A stretch of 54,233 bases of DNA, taken from positions 1 to 54,233 of the forward strand of contig JAAZXM010000025.1 in assembly GCA_014240165.1 (NCBI GenBank), given 5' to 3'. The first letter of the stretch is position 1, and every line of letters begins with the position of its first letter. Source of the DNA: Myxococcales bacterium (GTDB lineage: Bacteria > Myxococcota_A > UBA9160 > UBA4427). Both the position numbers and the translations under genes were made by a program. Below the pieces are notes generated by a model, which saw only the letters and a list, made by a program, of their open reading frames with translations, was not told the origin of the DNA and did not search any database. Positions 17,446 to 27,181 of this stretch are shown here, piece by piece.

Positions 17446-19572
17446 ATGCCCCGCTCCAAATGGACAGACTCCAGTCCCTACTCGAGAGATGCTCGAGTAT
17501 GGTTCGCCGACTACTTGATCCGGGTGACCTCTGTACTGGCCCCGTTGCTCGGGGTCTTTCTTGTCTACCGATGGCATATCGGCATCTTGGATGCCGAGGT
17601 TGCTTTCCTATCTGTGTTCCTCATTCCCGTCGCTGCTCTCCCGAGATTGATGAGCCGCTTGGGGCTTCAAACGAAGGCAGTAATTCTCCTTTCATTCTTC
17701 TCGCTCAACACCGCGGCACTCTTTTCGGCTTCCGGTCTTACCGGCCTCGGCCCGCTGCTCAGCACGCTCTGCGCCCTGACAGCACTCGTCTTCTACGGGA
17801 ATCGCGCCTTTCTTGCTTTGCTTGGTGTGACGGTCCTTGGGATCGTGGCCAGTGGATTTGGCCACTACCTTTCCGATGGCTCTTTTGCATCCCAAGTTGA
17901 CCTCAGTAATCCCATCAACATCATCGGGAAAACGATAACAGTTACGATCATTCTGATGGTCCTTCTTTTCAGCCTGCGAGGCGCAACGCGTCTCGTTACG
18001 GAGCAGAGAACTTTTGCCAAGCGAAAAGTGCAAGAACTCCAGAGAGCACTTCATGAGTTGAACAAGTTCATTGATTCGGCCAATGCCCCCATATTCGGTG
18101 TTGACAAGGAGGGGCGGGTCAATGAGTGGAACGCCATGACGGCCGAAATTACCGGTTTCTCCAAAGAGGACGCTTTGGGGAAAGATCTGGTTGATACTTA
18201 TATCAGAGACGAACATAAGGAATCGGTGGCGAGCGTCCTCGCCTTGGCGTTGACCGGGGAAAGCACCGCAAATTACGAACTGCCTCTTTTCAGTCGATCA
18301 GGTGAGCGCGTTGAAGTTTTGCTCAATGCCGTGGCCCGCCGTGATTCTGATGATTCAATTATCGGGGTCATCGGTGTGGGGCAGGACATCACTGCATTTC
18401 GCGAGCAGCAGAAGCGTCTCTTCCAAGCTCAGAAGATGGAATCCGTAGGTTATCTGACCGGCGGAATCGCGCATGATTTCAACAATCTCCTCGCAGTCAT
18501 TCAAGGCAATTTGCATCTCATCCAATCTCAATCGGGCAGTGAGGACACTGCAGATCTTGTTCAGGAGTGCTTGAGTGATGCTGCGGCAGCGACTGCTGAC
18601 GCTGCCAAGTTGACGAATCAGTTGCTGTCCATCGCTTCTCAGCAATCCTTCCGGCACGAAAGCGTGAACCTGCTGCGATTCATCTCTGAATCGCTTGAAA
18701 AAACCCCGGAGACACCCGGAGATGGCGTAGAATTTTCGGTCGATATTGACGGGTGCGATTTCGATGCTTCGGTCGACAGTGCTCAGCTCGAGAGTGCGAT
18801 CTTGAACCTTCTGGAAAATGCGAAACACGCAGTTTCTGCTTCGGGGAAGGTTTCCCTCAGAGTCACGATTGAGGCTTTCGGGAATGCTCTGGAGTCGGGG
18901 TATTCACTCCCGGCCGGGGACTATATCGTGGTCACCGTGACTGATGATGGCTGCGGAATCGAGCGGAGTGTTCTCTCGAAAGTTACCGACCCGTTTTATA
19001 CGACCAGGGATATTGGCGAAGGGGCCGGACTGGGACTGAGCATGATTCACGGTTTCGCGAAGAAGGCAGGCGGACAACTTCGGTTGCAAAGTGAAGTGGG
19101 GGTGGGAACAAGGGCAGATTTGGTTCTCCCGCTTATTCTGCCCGAGTATGACTCGAGTGAAGTCCGGGTTGAAGAAGACGACCCCAGCTTTGGTCGGCAA
19201 TCGGGCGTAGTGCTGGTTGTCGAGGATGAAGATCGCCTGAGGAAGTTGGCCTCACGCCACCTGAGTTCGACAGGATTCGACGTGATTGAAGCCGGTGATG
19301 CCGCCGAGGCTCTGACCCTGCTCGCGAAAAATGAAGGTAAGGTCGACATCCTCTTCACCGATATCAGAATGCCAGGTGATCTTTCGGGAAGGGAGTTGGC
19401 TGATGAGGTCTCCCGGTTGTACCCCGAAATCCGAACGCTCATGGCAACCGGATACGAAGAAGAGGCTCTGTCATCCTCGGATGAAGGCGGGCCCCTAGCG
19501 TCGAAAGTTCCAGTACTGCGCAAACCTTATTCCAGGCATGCATTGCTTGGTGCCGTCATGGGCCTCGATTGA
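17446..19572 (+). CDS. Hybrid sensor histidine kinase with PAS and receiver domains
   Basis: A 708-residue membrane sensor. About six hydrophobic segments occupy residues 20-185. A PAS domain follows (about 210-320; FIDSANAPIFGVD to GVIGVGQDIT). The phospho-acceptor His343 is in GGIAHDFNNLLA. The ATPase domain has an N-box (LLENAKHAV), DDGCGIE and GAGLGLSMIHGF. The C-terminal receiver has phospho-acceptor Asp639 (LFTDIRMPG) and ends KPYS. The HDFNN acceptor box places it in the HWE/NtrB-like group often ending in a receiver. No separate response regulator is adjacent, so output probably passes through its own receiver to an unlinked protein. ATG 17446 is preferred over an upstream in-frame start at 17356. 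Confidence 0.93.
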   Translation: MPRSKWTDSSPYSRDARVWFADYLIRVTSVLAPLLGVFLVYRWHIGILDAEVAFLSVFLIPVAALPRLMSRLGLQTKAVILLSFFSLNTAALFSASGLTGLGPLLSTLCALTALVFYGNRAFLALLGVTVLGIVASGFGHYLSDGSFASQVDLSNPINIIGKTITVTIILMVLLFSLRGATRLVTEQRTFAKRKVQELQRALHELNKFIDSANAPIFGVDKEGRVNEWNAMTAEITGFSKEDALGKDLVDTYIRDEHKESVASVLALALTGESTANYELPLFSRSGERVEVLLNAVARRDSDDSIIGVIGVGQDITAFREQQKRLFQAQKMESVGYLTGGIAHDFNNLLAVIQGNLHLIQSQSGSEDTADLVQECLSDAAAATADAAKLTNQLLSIASQQSFRHESVNLLRFISESLEKTPETPGDGVEFSVDIDGCDFDASVDSAQLESAILNLLENAKHAVSASGKVSLRVTIEAFGNALESGYSLPAGDYIVVTVTDDGCGIERSVLSKVTDPFYTTRDIGEGAGLGLSMIHGFAKKAGGQLRLQSEVGVGTRADLVLPLILPEYDSSEVRVEEDDPSFGRQSGVVLVVEDEDRLRKLASRHLSSTGFDVIEAGDAAEALTLLAKNEGKVDILFTDIRMPGDLSGRELADEVSRLYPEIRTLMATGYEEEALSSSDEGGPLASKVPVLRKPYSRHALLGAVMGLD

Positions 19573-19763
19573 TTCCCGAATAACAGCTCTCATGACTGTC
19601 GGGGTGGGTGGCGATTCGAGCTACAGGCTCGCGCTGACCAGCGATGGTTTCAAATCAGCTACCTCTATTTCAGCGAAGCGAGCTGATGCAATCCGAGCTT
19701 GGTTCCCCAGTTGATCGCCGATACTCTCGAAGCTATCCCTGAACCTGCGAAGCGAGTTTTGAG

Positions 19764-20984
19764 ATGAATGAAATTCCCCGTAATCCAAGGGTTGTTGTTT
19801 TGGGCGGTGCTGGTGGTATGGGCCGAGTGGCTGTCGCAACCGCCGCGGCTTTCGGGGATATAGGCGAACTCGTGGTTTCCGATCTCGACCTATCGGCGGC
19901 CGAGTTGGTTGTTTCTGAATTCGCCCCTATGGCGAAGACGCGCATGCGCGCATCGTCGGTAGACGTGCGCGATGACCGAGCGCTGGTTGCATTGCTCTCC
20001 CAAGCTGATGTGGTGCTGAATACCACGGGCCCTTTTTTTCTCTTGGGCGTCCCGGTTCTTCGGGCCGCGATCGAGGCCGGCTGCCATTACATCGACATTT
20101 GTGATGATTGGGAGCCGACCCTCGATATGCTCGAGCTTGATGGCGAGGCGAGGTCGCGTGGTGTCCTTGCCGTGATCGGCATGGGGGCAAGCCCGGGATT
20201 ATCGAATCTGCTGGCGCGAATCGCATGCGAGCGACTTGAGCGTGTCGAGGATCTCTATACCGCGTGGCCAGTGGACGGCGGGAACCACGAGAGCGACGGA
20301 GAAGAGGCCAGTACCGAAGACGAAACAATCGATGGCGCGTCCGCAGCAATCGTGCACTGGATGCAGCAGATCTCCGGACAGATTCAGGCTGTCGAAGCGG
20401 GTGAAATCGTCACGCGTCCGCCACTCGTCCCCGTGAAGATCGACTTTCCCGGCTTCGGGAGCGGAACGGCGTATACGGTGGGTCACCCCGAGCCCATCAC
20501 ATTGCGCGAAGGCGTGGCTGTCCAGGGGTCGAGTGCGAGCGTGATGCTGCTCAAGTCCTACACGGCGGCATTTCTCTCGGTCTTGCGTGACGATATCGAC
20601 AGCGGCCGGGTCTCTATAGAGGCGGCCGCCGAACAGGTGTTCGCTCCTTCGGTTGGGCAGAGAATGAAGGCCCTTTTCCGTTCGAGCCGATACGCCAATT
20701 CTGGCCGTCTGCCCTTCTTTTTCGCCCTGGCACGAGGTATACGCGAGAATCAGAGGGTGACTGTAGGTGTGCGGGTGACCGCACTCCCGAAGGGCATGGA
20801 TGGAGCGACCGGAATCCCACTTGCGCTCGGTCTCCGTCAAATTCTGGATGGCCGGTTGCGAGAAACTGGCGTACATCCGCCTGAAATCGTGATCGATCCC
20901 AAAATGCTCTTCGATGCATTGGCGACTTCGTGTACGCCCTCTAGGAATGGTCTCGGTGACTTGATCGTCGTGACCGAAAATTAG
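19764..20984 (+). CDS. Saccharopine-dehydrogenase-like NAD(P)-binding protein
   Basis: A 406-residue oxidoreductase with an N-terminal Rossmann domain (VVVLGGAGGMGRVAVA at about 10-25). It continues with DVVLNTTGPF near 90 and ACHYIDICDDWEPT-like sequence around 110, typical of saccharopine-dehydrogenase/trans-acting-enoyl-reductase relatives. GMGASPGLSNLLAR lies near 140. The C-terminal half is the substrate domain and gives no specific clue. The 190-bp upstream gap has no obvious regulatory feature. Function beyond the family is unknown. Confidence 0.85.
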   Translation: MNEIPRNPRVVVLGGAGGMGRVAVATAAAFGDIGELVVSDLDLSAAELVVSEFAPMAKTRMRASSVDVRDDRALVALLSQADVVLNTTGPFFLLGVPVLRAAIEAGCHYIDICDDWEPTLDMLELDGEARSRGVLAVIGMGASPGLSNLLARIACERLERVEDLYTAWPVDGGNHESDGEEASTEDETIDGASAAIVHWMQQISGQIQAVEAGEIVTRPPLVPVKIDFPGFGSGTAYTVGHPEPITLREGVAVQGSSASVMLLKSYTAAFLSVLRDDIDSGRVSIEAAAEQVFAPSVGQRMKALFRSSRYANSGRLPFFFALARGIRENQRVTVGVRVTALPKGMDGATGIPLALGLRQILDGRLRETGVHPPEIVIDPKMLFDALATSCTPSRNGLGDLIVVTEN

Positions 20985-20995
20985 CTACCCGCTCG

Positions 20996-21053
20996 GCAGG
21001 GCTTCGAATTGCAGAACGGGAAGCCCAATGCCGACCCCGGTATTCCGCCCTGC
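20996..21053. terminator. Nested inverted repeats between convergent genes
   Basis: Two overlapping 7-bp perfect stems share their left arm: GGGCTTC / GAAGCCC (20999-21005 with 21020-21026) and GCAGGGC / GCCCTGC (20996-21002 with 21047-21053). They occupy the 71-bp gap between convergent genes. Termination is inferred from position; no T-run is present. Confidence 0.3.
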
Positions 21054-21055
21054 TC

Positions 21056-21961
21056 CTAGACTCTCGAAGCGTTCGTCCGGTTCTTCCAATCGTCGGCATT
21101 GCCGATCAGAAGACAGCCGACTCCGATCACCAATAGCGGCAGAAAGGGTTCAAAGGGCCAGTAGGGGAAGAAGGCCTCTGGAATTCGTGTCAACGCATAC
21201 CCGTAGAGGATTTCTTGCGAGGGCTGGACCCATGCTGATCCGAAACTGGCAGCACCGATTCCAATGCTGGCGACAGCCAGGCCGAGAGGCCCGGCAAGTC
21301 GGTGGAGCGGGGCCCCGGCAGAACTATTGCCTATGGAATTGCGGCGTGCTTTGGTCCAGGCAGCGGCGCGCAGACCCCACGCCAAAAGTCCCGTCCAATA
21401 AAAGGCGTAGTCGAGGAAGACCGGATCGCGATAGTAGAAAATTTCCCACCAGTACACGCTGAATGCGTAGGCCCATAGGTAATAGATTCCGGTCTTGTGC
21501 AAAAGCCTCCACTGCTTTCTGGTGATCAGCCGGCGTCCAAATTTGAAAGTTGTCAGCGCCATCGGAACCAAGACGATGTAGCCCAGTAGACCTTCTATTA
21601 AGTCTCGGAGCACAAAAACTTCATTCGCATAATAGTTGGTGGATGCACCCACCATCCAAATAATGAAGACTGCCTGCCAAGCCATCGCAAGCGCAAAACA
21701 GAGCCCAAAGTATTTTCGGTTTCGCAGGATCCATGCGGTGAAATCCGATGAAAAAAGTGAATGGGCCGAAGACGCCAGGAAGGCCGTATAGAGCAAGGGC
21801 ACGGCGCATCGCACGGATAGCTGGATGAGAGAAGAAATGCCTTCGCCCGTAGAGAGATCGGCTTTTGTAATCGCAACGATCATACCTGTCGATAGCGGCG
21901 CGGAGATCAGCCAGAACAGCGGCCACCCGTTGATCGATTTTTTCTTCAGGTACGGCTTCAA
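21056..21961 (-). CDS. Ferric-reductase-like transmembrane protein
   Basis: A 301-residue polytopic membrane protein with about eight hydrophobic segments. The central part (ILRNRKYFGLCFALAMAWQAVFI, then RKQWRLLHKTGIYYLWAYAFSVYW) resembles the ferric-reductase-like/YedZ-MsrQ transmembrane core, where helix histidines bind haem. There is no flavin or NAD(P) domain, so electrons would have to come from a partner. Only one or two of the usual haem histidines are visible (LLHKTG), so haem binding is uncertain. It is downstream of, and convergent with, the saccharopine-dehydrogenase-like gene. Confidence 0.65.
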   Translation of the reverse strand: MKPYLKKKSINGWPLFWLISAPLSTGMIVAITKADLSTGEGISSLIQLSVRCAVPLLYTAFLASSAHSLFSSDFTAWILRNRKYFGLCFALAMAWQAVFIIWMVGASTNYYANEVFVLRDLIEGLLGYIVLVPMALTTFKFGRRLITRKQWRLLHKTGIYYLWAYAFSVYWWEIFYYRDPVFLDYAFYWTGLLAWGLRAAAWTKARRNSIGNSSAGAPLHRLAGPLGLAVASIGIGAASFGSAWVQPSQEILYGYALTRIPEAFFPYWPFEPFLPLLVIGVGCLLIGNADDWKNRTNASRV

Positions 21962-22194
21962 TTGGAATTCCCTATTCGCTTAACCGTGGCGAGGTCGAGC
22001 TATTTCATCCGTTCCTCTGTAGGTGTCGATTTGCTTTGCGAGCCTGGCAATAATTCGGAAGCCACTGGGTTCTGTGCCTGACGCTTCTTAGTATGGCAGC
22101 CCGGGTTTTCCCACATACCCGAGATCAGTTTCTTCCCAAGTTTCTCGTGGGGCGAGAAATAGAGTTGAAGCGACGCCGGTCGGCTCGCGCAAGC

Positions 22195-24609
22195 TCAGTA
22201 GAGGACTTTCGAGTGGATGAGCGCGTGGATGTCTTCTTCCGAGTAGCCAAGTGCTTCTGAGAGGACTTCGCTTGTATCAGCTCCGAGAACAGGTGCGGCC
22301 TTGCGAACTCCATTGGGCCTGCGCCTGAGAGAATAGGGAATGCCCGTATGCTTTCGGACTCCGACCTCCGGATGAGGTTTGGTCTCGAGGAACCCGCGTG
22401 CTTCGAGGTGAGGATCACTCAGAAGGTCCTCTGATGTCATCGCGGGAAAAGCAGCGACACCTCGTGCTTGAAGCGCGCGGCAGAGGTCCCACCTTTCGCG
22501 TTCGAGCGTTCGTGCAGCCAATTCTTCCTCGAGTTCACTTTCGTTTAGCTTACGGTTCGAGAGATTTCTGAAGCGTGGATCGTCTCGTAAAGCGGGCGCG
22601 AGTTCGTCTGCGAGGGCTTGCCATTGCTCCTCCGACTCGCACGCGATGGAAATCCAGAGGTCTTCGCCGCGGGTCGGAAAGAAACCATGGGGCGACATGG
22701 CTGGGTCACGGCTCCCCTGCGGTGTTGGCTCCGCTCCGTTCATGACGTAGTCCATCCATGCTTCCGCGGAAAAGACCGCGGTCGCTTCCCAGAGCGAGAC
22801 ATCGAGATGATCGCCGCGCCCGCTCTCTCTGCGTTTCTCCAACGCAGCGCAAACCTCAAAAGTCATGGTGATGCCCGCGGTGGGATCGGGCATGGAAACG
22901 CCCATCTCGGCGGGCCGGCCCCCAACGAATCCGGTCCCCATGGTCAGCCCGGTCAAGGGCGGGATGGCAGGGCCGTAGCCCATGTAATTCGCATAGGGCC
23001 CGGTTTCGCCATAGCCACTGATGCTCGCCATGATGAGGCCGGGGTTTCGCTTAGAAAGCGTGTCGTAGCCAAGGCCCAGGCGATCCATCACGCCGGTGGC
23101 GAAGTTCTCGACAACAACATCGCATGTATCAATGAAGTCCTTGAGGAGTTCGATGGCCTGGGGTTCGGCCAAGTTGAGAGCAACGCTCTTCTTGCCCTGG
23201 TTCCATTGGGCAAACATTCCCGATGTATTCAGCGTTTTCTCAACATCATCGGGGTGGAGGGGGATACGGCGATAGAGATCCGGACGCCCCTCGGATTCGA
23301 ATCGGATGACCTCGGCGCCAAGGTGAGCGAGGTTCATGGCACAAAAGGGGCCCGCCCAGGCCCAGGACAGGTCCGCAACCCGGATACCCTCGAGTGGAAG
23401 CGAAGCCCCCGGTGCAGCGCCTTGTATTTCTGGCTTCGAGGTACGAACCGGAAGCTGTCCCCCCAGAATCTCCGCATTATGCTCTCCCAGCGTGGGCGCA
23501 CCGCGCGAGAAACCCTGGCGGCCTGTTTCGGAGCGCGCTGCGGGGGCAAGATGAAGAAGTCTCCCGGCACCCCGATGTTCTACATCGACGAAGAATTCCC
23601 GAGCCAGGAGGTGCTCCGATTCGGCCATCTCGGCGGGACCCATGACGGGTGCAGCGCAAATACGATGCTCTTGCATCTGGTGATATATCTCGAGTACGGA
23701 CTTTTCGGCCAGCCATTCCTGGACGAACCCGTGTACCAGATCGTGGTTCTCAGAGCGGCCCGGGGCGGTCGCAAATACCTCCAAGGATGACCATTCGGGA
23801 CTGCCCATCAATGCCACAAGCCGCTCCCACTGATCCTGCTCGACACACACCACAAAGAGTTGACCGTCGAGGCAGTCGAAGATCGACCAGGGTATCAGTA
23901 GCCGGGTGCCGTAGCGGGTCGCGACCTGCTGGGTATAGGAGTAGAGGGGAATCGCCTGCTCGAGAACGGAAGCTGTATAGGCCTGTTCAGAAAAATCGAT
24001 GTACTCGCCGACCCCGGTCCGGCGAGCGGTCGAATAAATCGCCATCGCGACAGCCGCGCCGGCCACGCCCGACATGAACCCGCATTGCTGTCCGTAGACC
24101 TTGAGCGGGGGAAGGTCGACTCTCCCTGTCGCCGCCGGGCAGAGACTTGCCCATCCCCCCCCGCTGCTGACGGTCAACTCGGTGGCATGGAAATTTGCGT
24201 ATGGCCCGGTGCTGCCAAAGGGAGAGATCGCCAACGTGACGAGATCCGGTCGTCGCTTTTCGAGTGTCGGCGCATCGATTCCCAGCGCTTTCGCCTCGTT
24301 GGGCCGAGAGTCATGAATCAAAATGTCGGCCCAATCGATCAAGCTCAACAAGTCAGCGCGACCAGCATCAGAACTCAAATCGAGTCGCACGCTCCGTTTG
24401 CTGGTATTCAGGGCAAGAAAAAGTCCGCTCCGCTCGGGATCGGAATTTTCGGCCGGAAAGGGGCCGCGCCGCCGCATCCAACCTTCTTCGCTTGTTTCTA
24501 CTTTGACCACGTTCGCGCCGTGATCCGCCAGTTGCCTGGCCGCGAAGGCACTCGACACACTCTCGCCCAATTCCAGGACACGTATCTCGCGCAGATCGTA
24601 TTCACTCAT
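22195..24609 (-). CDS. Double-domain CaiB/BaiF (class III) CoA transferase
   Basis: An 804-residue tandem fusion. Domain 1 (about 5-395) starts REIRVLELGESVSSAFAARQLADHGANVVKVE and has DILIHDSRPNEA. Domain 2 (about 402-800) starts GIRVADLSWAWAGPFCAMNLAHLGAEVIRFES and has CDVVVENFATGVMDRLGLG. The family's catalytic Asp position is kept as DFSEQA in domain 1 and DVSLWE in domain 2. Single-domain enzymes form interlocked dimers, so the fusion may do this within one chain. Reaction: CoA moved between acyl-CoA and a free acid; the substrates are unknown. The stop is 233 bp from the upstream end of the ferric-reductase-like gene. Confidence 0.9.
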   Translation of the reverse strand: MSEYDLREIRVLELGESVSSAFAARQLADHGANVVKVETSEEGWMRRRGPFPAENSDPERSGLFLALNTSKRSVRLDLSSDAGRADLLSLIDWADILIHDSRPNEAKALGIDAPTLEKRRPDLVTLAISPFGSTGPYANFHATELTVSSGGGWASLCPAATGRVDLPPLKVYGQQCGFMSGVAGAAVAMAIYSTARRTGVGEYIDFSEQAYTASVLEQAIPLYSYTQQVATRYGTRLLIPWSIFDCLDGQLFVVCVEQDQWERLVALMGSPEWSSLEVFATAPGRSENHDLVHGFVQEWLAEKSVLEIYHQMQEHRICAAPVMGPAEMAESEHLLAREFFVDVEHRGAGRLLHLAPAARSETGRQGFSRGAPTLGEHNAEILGGQLPVRTSKPEIQGAAPGASLPLEGIRVADLSWAWAGPFCAMNLAHLGAEVIRFESEGRPDLYRRIPLHPDDVEKTLNTSGMFAQWNQGKKSVALNLAEPQAIELLKDFIDTCDVVVENFATGVMDRLGLGYDTLSKRNPGLIMASISGYGETGPYANYMGYGPAIPPLTGLTMGTGFVGGRPAEMGVSMPDPTAGITMTFEVCAALEKRRESGRGDHLDVSLWEATAVFSAEAWMDYVMNGAEPTPQGSRDPAMSPHGFFPTRGEDLWISIACESEEQWQALADELAPALRDDPRFRNLSNRKLNESELEEELAARTLERERWDLCRALQARGVAAFPAMTSEDLLSDPHLEARGFLETKPHPEVGVRKHTGIPYSLRRRPNGVRKAAPVLGADTSEVLSEALGYSEEDIHALIHSKVLY

Positions 24610-24793
24610 GGCCTATGACCCATTTTCGCTTGTTTGGAATCTGTTTCTTCTGGCGGAGAGGTTTGGGGCTCTCTTTATCAGTCTATCGTAGTCGCAGAGA
24701 ACAGACTCTGAGGGACGACAGGGGGACACGGTTCGGAGTAGCGCCGGCCAAGGGGCGATTGCAGCGCCACTCAAGGGGAGCGATATCGGCTGA

Positions 24794-24964
24794 ATGGAGC
24801 TTTCAGAAATCGATCTCTTTTCGCCGGAATTTCAGGAAGATCCCGATCCCGCCTACGCCCAACTTCGCCAGCAGGTCCCGGTCTGCCGCGAATCGCGCTG
24901 GCGTCTACGCCTTGACACGTTTTGCCGATATCGAAGTTTTGCTCGATCGCTTCGATGGCGGTAG
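24794..24964 (+). pseudogene. Cytochrome P450 N-terminal remnant
   Basis: The ATG at 24794 opens MELSEIDLFSPEFQEDPDPA and continues YAQLRQQVPVCRES, a clear P450 N-terminus (compare DPDFVRDPYPTYAGLRSQGAV in the intact P450 at 50436). This frame ends at TAG 24962-24964. From about 24897 the neighbouring frame carries the next expected block, GVYALTRFADIEVLLDR. A frameshift therefore separates two consecutive P450 segments, and everything after about residue 55, including the haem-binding region, is gone. The remnant lies just upstream of the MDR gene, in an otherwise non-coding 457-bp gap. Confidence 0.7.
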
Positions 24965-25066
24965 AGCTTGCAGGGAGTCGTTCTCCTTCCAGCGGGTTGC
25001 TTGCGCTCGACGCAGAGTCAGGGGTAACGTCGGTCTTCTACCCAATTTTCTTAATGAGGTGATTCA

Positions 25067-26197
25067 ATGGCCGACTCCGCGCTCCAGCTCAGATCCTTGA
25101 TCAAAGAAGAGGGATCGCTCGAACTTTCTCTCGCGCGTGTTGACGTGTCCGCGCCGGAAGGCGATGAGGTCGTTGTGCGGATTGAGGCTACGCCCATCAA
25201 CCCCTCGGACCTGGGCCTGCTCTTCGGGCCGGCAGATATGACCACTGCCGAGGCCTCCGGAACACCTGAAGCGCCCATCATCACGGCGCAGGTCCCTCCC
25301 GGTCTGATGCCGAGCGCGGCGGCGCGTGTTGGTCAATCGATGCCGGTGGGGAACGAAGGTGCGGGCGTGGTGGTCGCAGCGGGCGAATCAGAGGCGGCCC
25401 AGGCTCTGCTGGGAAAGACCGTCGCGTTAATTGGCGGCGCGATGTACTCGCAGTTACGCAAACTTCACGTATCCCAATGCCTTCCGCTTCCCGAAGGAAC
25501 GACCGCCGCGGAAGGGGCATCCTGCTTCGTGAATCCCCTCACCACGCTCGGCATGGTCGCAACCATGCGGCGCGAGGGACATAGCGCGCTTGTTCACACC
25601 GCTGCCGCTTCCAATCTGGGCCAGATGCTCAACAAGGTTTGCCAGGCGGATGGCATCGAACTCGTCAATATCGTGCGAAAACCCGAGCAAGAAGAAATCC
25701 TGCGTGGAATAGGTGCAAAGCACGTCGTCAATTCTTCCTCTCCCGATTTCATGAACGAATTGACCGCGTCGTTGTCGACCACCGGCGCAACCCTTGCCTT
25801 CGACGCGACAGGGGGCGGTGAACTCGCCAGCCAAATTCTCGTGGCGATGGAGCGTGCACTCATGGCCGGGGGCGGCTTCTCGGGCTACGGATCTCCCACT
25901 CATAAGCAGGTGTACGTCTACGGGGGGCTCGATCGATCACCGACCATTCTCAAACGTGCTTACGGGATGGCGTGGGGCATTGGTGGCTGGCTGCTGACTC
26001 CTTTCTTGCAGCAGATCGGGACGGAAGAGGCCGCGAAGCTTCAACAGCGTGTAGCGCGCGAGGTAAAGACCACTTTCGCCAGCACCTACAGCCAAACCGT
26101 CTCTCTCGCCGAGACGTTGACGATTGATGCAATCCGCACCTATGGCAAACAATCGACAGGGACCAAGTTCTTGATCGATCCGAGCCGGAGCGCGTAG
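25067..26197 (+). CDS. Zinc-independent MDR family dehydrogenase / quinone-oxidoreductase-like
   Basis: A 376-residue medium-chain dehydrogenase/reductase. The N-terminal GroES-like domain includes ATPINPSDLGLLFG and MPVGNEGAGVVVAAG. The nucleotide-binding domain begins ALVHTAAASNLGQMLNKVC near 178-196 and continues AFDATGGGELASQIL. No zinc-binding Cys cluster is visible, consistent with NADPH-dependent quinone- or enoyl-type reductases. A region near 300-345 (RAYGMAWGIGGWLLTPFLQ) is hydrophobic but family-like. The start at 25067 has a weak GAGGTG upstream. Likely cytosolic; substrate unknown. Confidence 0.9.
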   Translation: MADSALQLRSLIKEEGSLELSLARVDVSAPEGDEVVVRIEATPINPSDLGLLFGPADMTTAEASGTPEAPIITAQVPPGLMPSAAARVGQSMPVGNEGAGVVVAAGESEAAQALLGKTVALIGGAMYSQLRKLHVSQCLPLPEGTTAAEGASCFVNPLTTLGMVATMRREGHSALVHTAAASNLGQMLNKVCQADGIELVNIVRKPEQEEILRGIGAKHVVNSSSPDFMNELTASLSTTGATLAFDATGGGELASQILVAMERALMAGGGFSGYGSPTHKQVYVYGGLDRSPTILKRAYGMAWGIGGWLLTPFLQQIGTEEAAKLQQRVAREVKTTFASTYSQTVSLAETLTIDAIRTYGKQSTGTKFLIDPSRSA

Positions 26198-26269
26198 CGC
26201 GTCACGTGTGATGTGAAGGGGTAGCGGTGCCTTACGCGTAGGATTGCGTGGGGGCAGGAGGCGGACCCA

Positions 26270-27106
26270 ATGGAAATCTGGCTCGCGTGGTTTGGTGAGA
26301 ACCACCGAGCCAAGGATGTGAAGGCACTGGCCCGAGCCGCAGAGGATTTGGGCTATTGCGGGGTCGCTCTTTCGGACCATGTGGCTCTGCCCAAGGTGCA
26401 GGAAAGCTTGCACCCGATCCAGAAGATCCCCTACGACCCACTCTTGCCCTATGCCGAGCCCATCACGACGACCGCCACCATGGCCGCTGTGACCCAAGAA
26501 CTTCGGTTCATGACCTACGCCTATGTGATGGGCATGCGCGACCCCTTCAGTGTGGCGAAGCAGGCCGGCGCCCTGGCCGATCTGACCGAAAACCGTTTTT
26601 CCCTCGGCATCACGCCCGGATGGCAGCGGGAGGAGATCGCGCTCTTGGGCCATGATCCGGCAACCCGTGGGCGTCGCTTTCTCGAGGCCCTGGACGTGAT
26701 CGATGGCTTGTGGCGAAACGATCTCTTCAGCTATCGGGGCAAGCATTATGCCTTCGAGGATGTCGGAATTTCTCCTCGCCCGAGCATTCCACCCGATATC
26801 CTGATCGGAGGGCATTCGAAGCGGTCCATTGAGCGCGCCGCCCAATATCAGGGCTGGATCGGAATGAACCATCCAGTCGAGCAGCTGCGACCGATGCTGG
26901 CCGAACTCGACGAACTCTCAAACGGACGCGCCCGCAAATACGTCATCGCTGGACAAGAGTTATCCGACGAATATATGGCCGATCTGGTGGCCCTGGGAAC
27001 TCGGGGGCTGGTGGTTATGCCGTGGCTCCCCATGAACCCGGAGCCTGAGCCGGTCGAGGAGAGAATCGAGGCCATGGCTTCAATAGCGCGCCGCTGGATC
27101 GGCTGA
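26270..27106 (+). CDS. LLM-class F420-dependent oxidoreductase
   Basis: A 278-residue luciferase-like monooxygenase-fold protein. It opens with MEIWLAWFGENHRAKDVKAL and keeps the family order: GVALSDHVALP at 40-50, MTYAYVMGMRDPFSVAKQAGALADLTENRFSLGITPGW at about 83-120, and PPDILIGGHSKRSIERAAQYQGW near 180. This arrangement is that of coenzyme-F420-type (TIGR03619-like) enzymes rather than FMN-type. An upstream GGGGGCAGGAGG serves as ribosome site. No F420 biosynthesis gene lies in the window. The substrate is not inferable. Confidence 0.9.
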   Translation: MEIWLAWFGENHRAKDVKALARAAEDLGYCGVALSDHVALPKVQESLHPIQKIPYDPLLPYAEPITTTATMAAVTQELRFMTYAYVMGMRDPFSVAKQAGALADLTENRFSLGITPGWQREEIALLGHDPATRGRRFLEALDVIDGLWRNDLFSYRGKHYAFEDVGISPRPSIPPDILIGGHSKRSIERAAQYQGWIGMNHPVEQLRPMLAELDELSNGRARKYVIAGQELSDEYMADLVALGTRGLVVMPWLPMNPEPEPVEERIEAMASIARRWIG

Positions 27107-27181
27107 GACTGGCTCGCTTCATGGAAAACCCCATGGGTGGCAGGTCAACACAATATCAACCCACCTGGCGGGACCCGTCAC

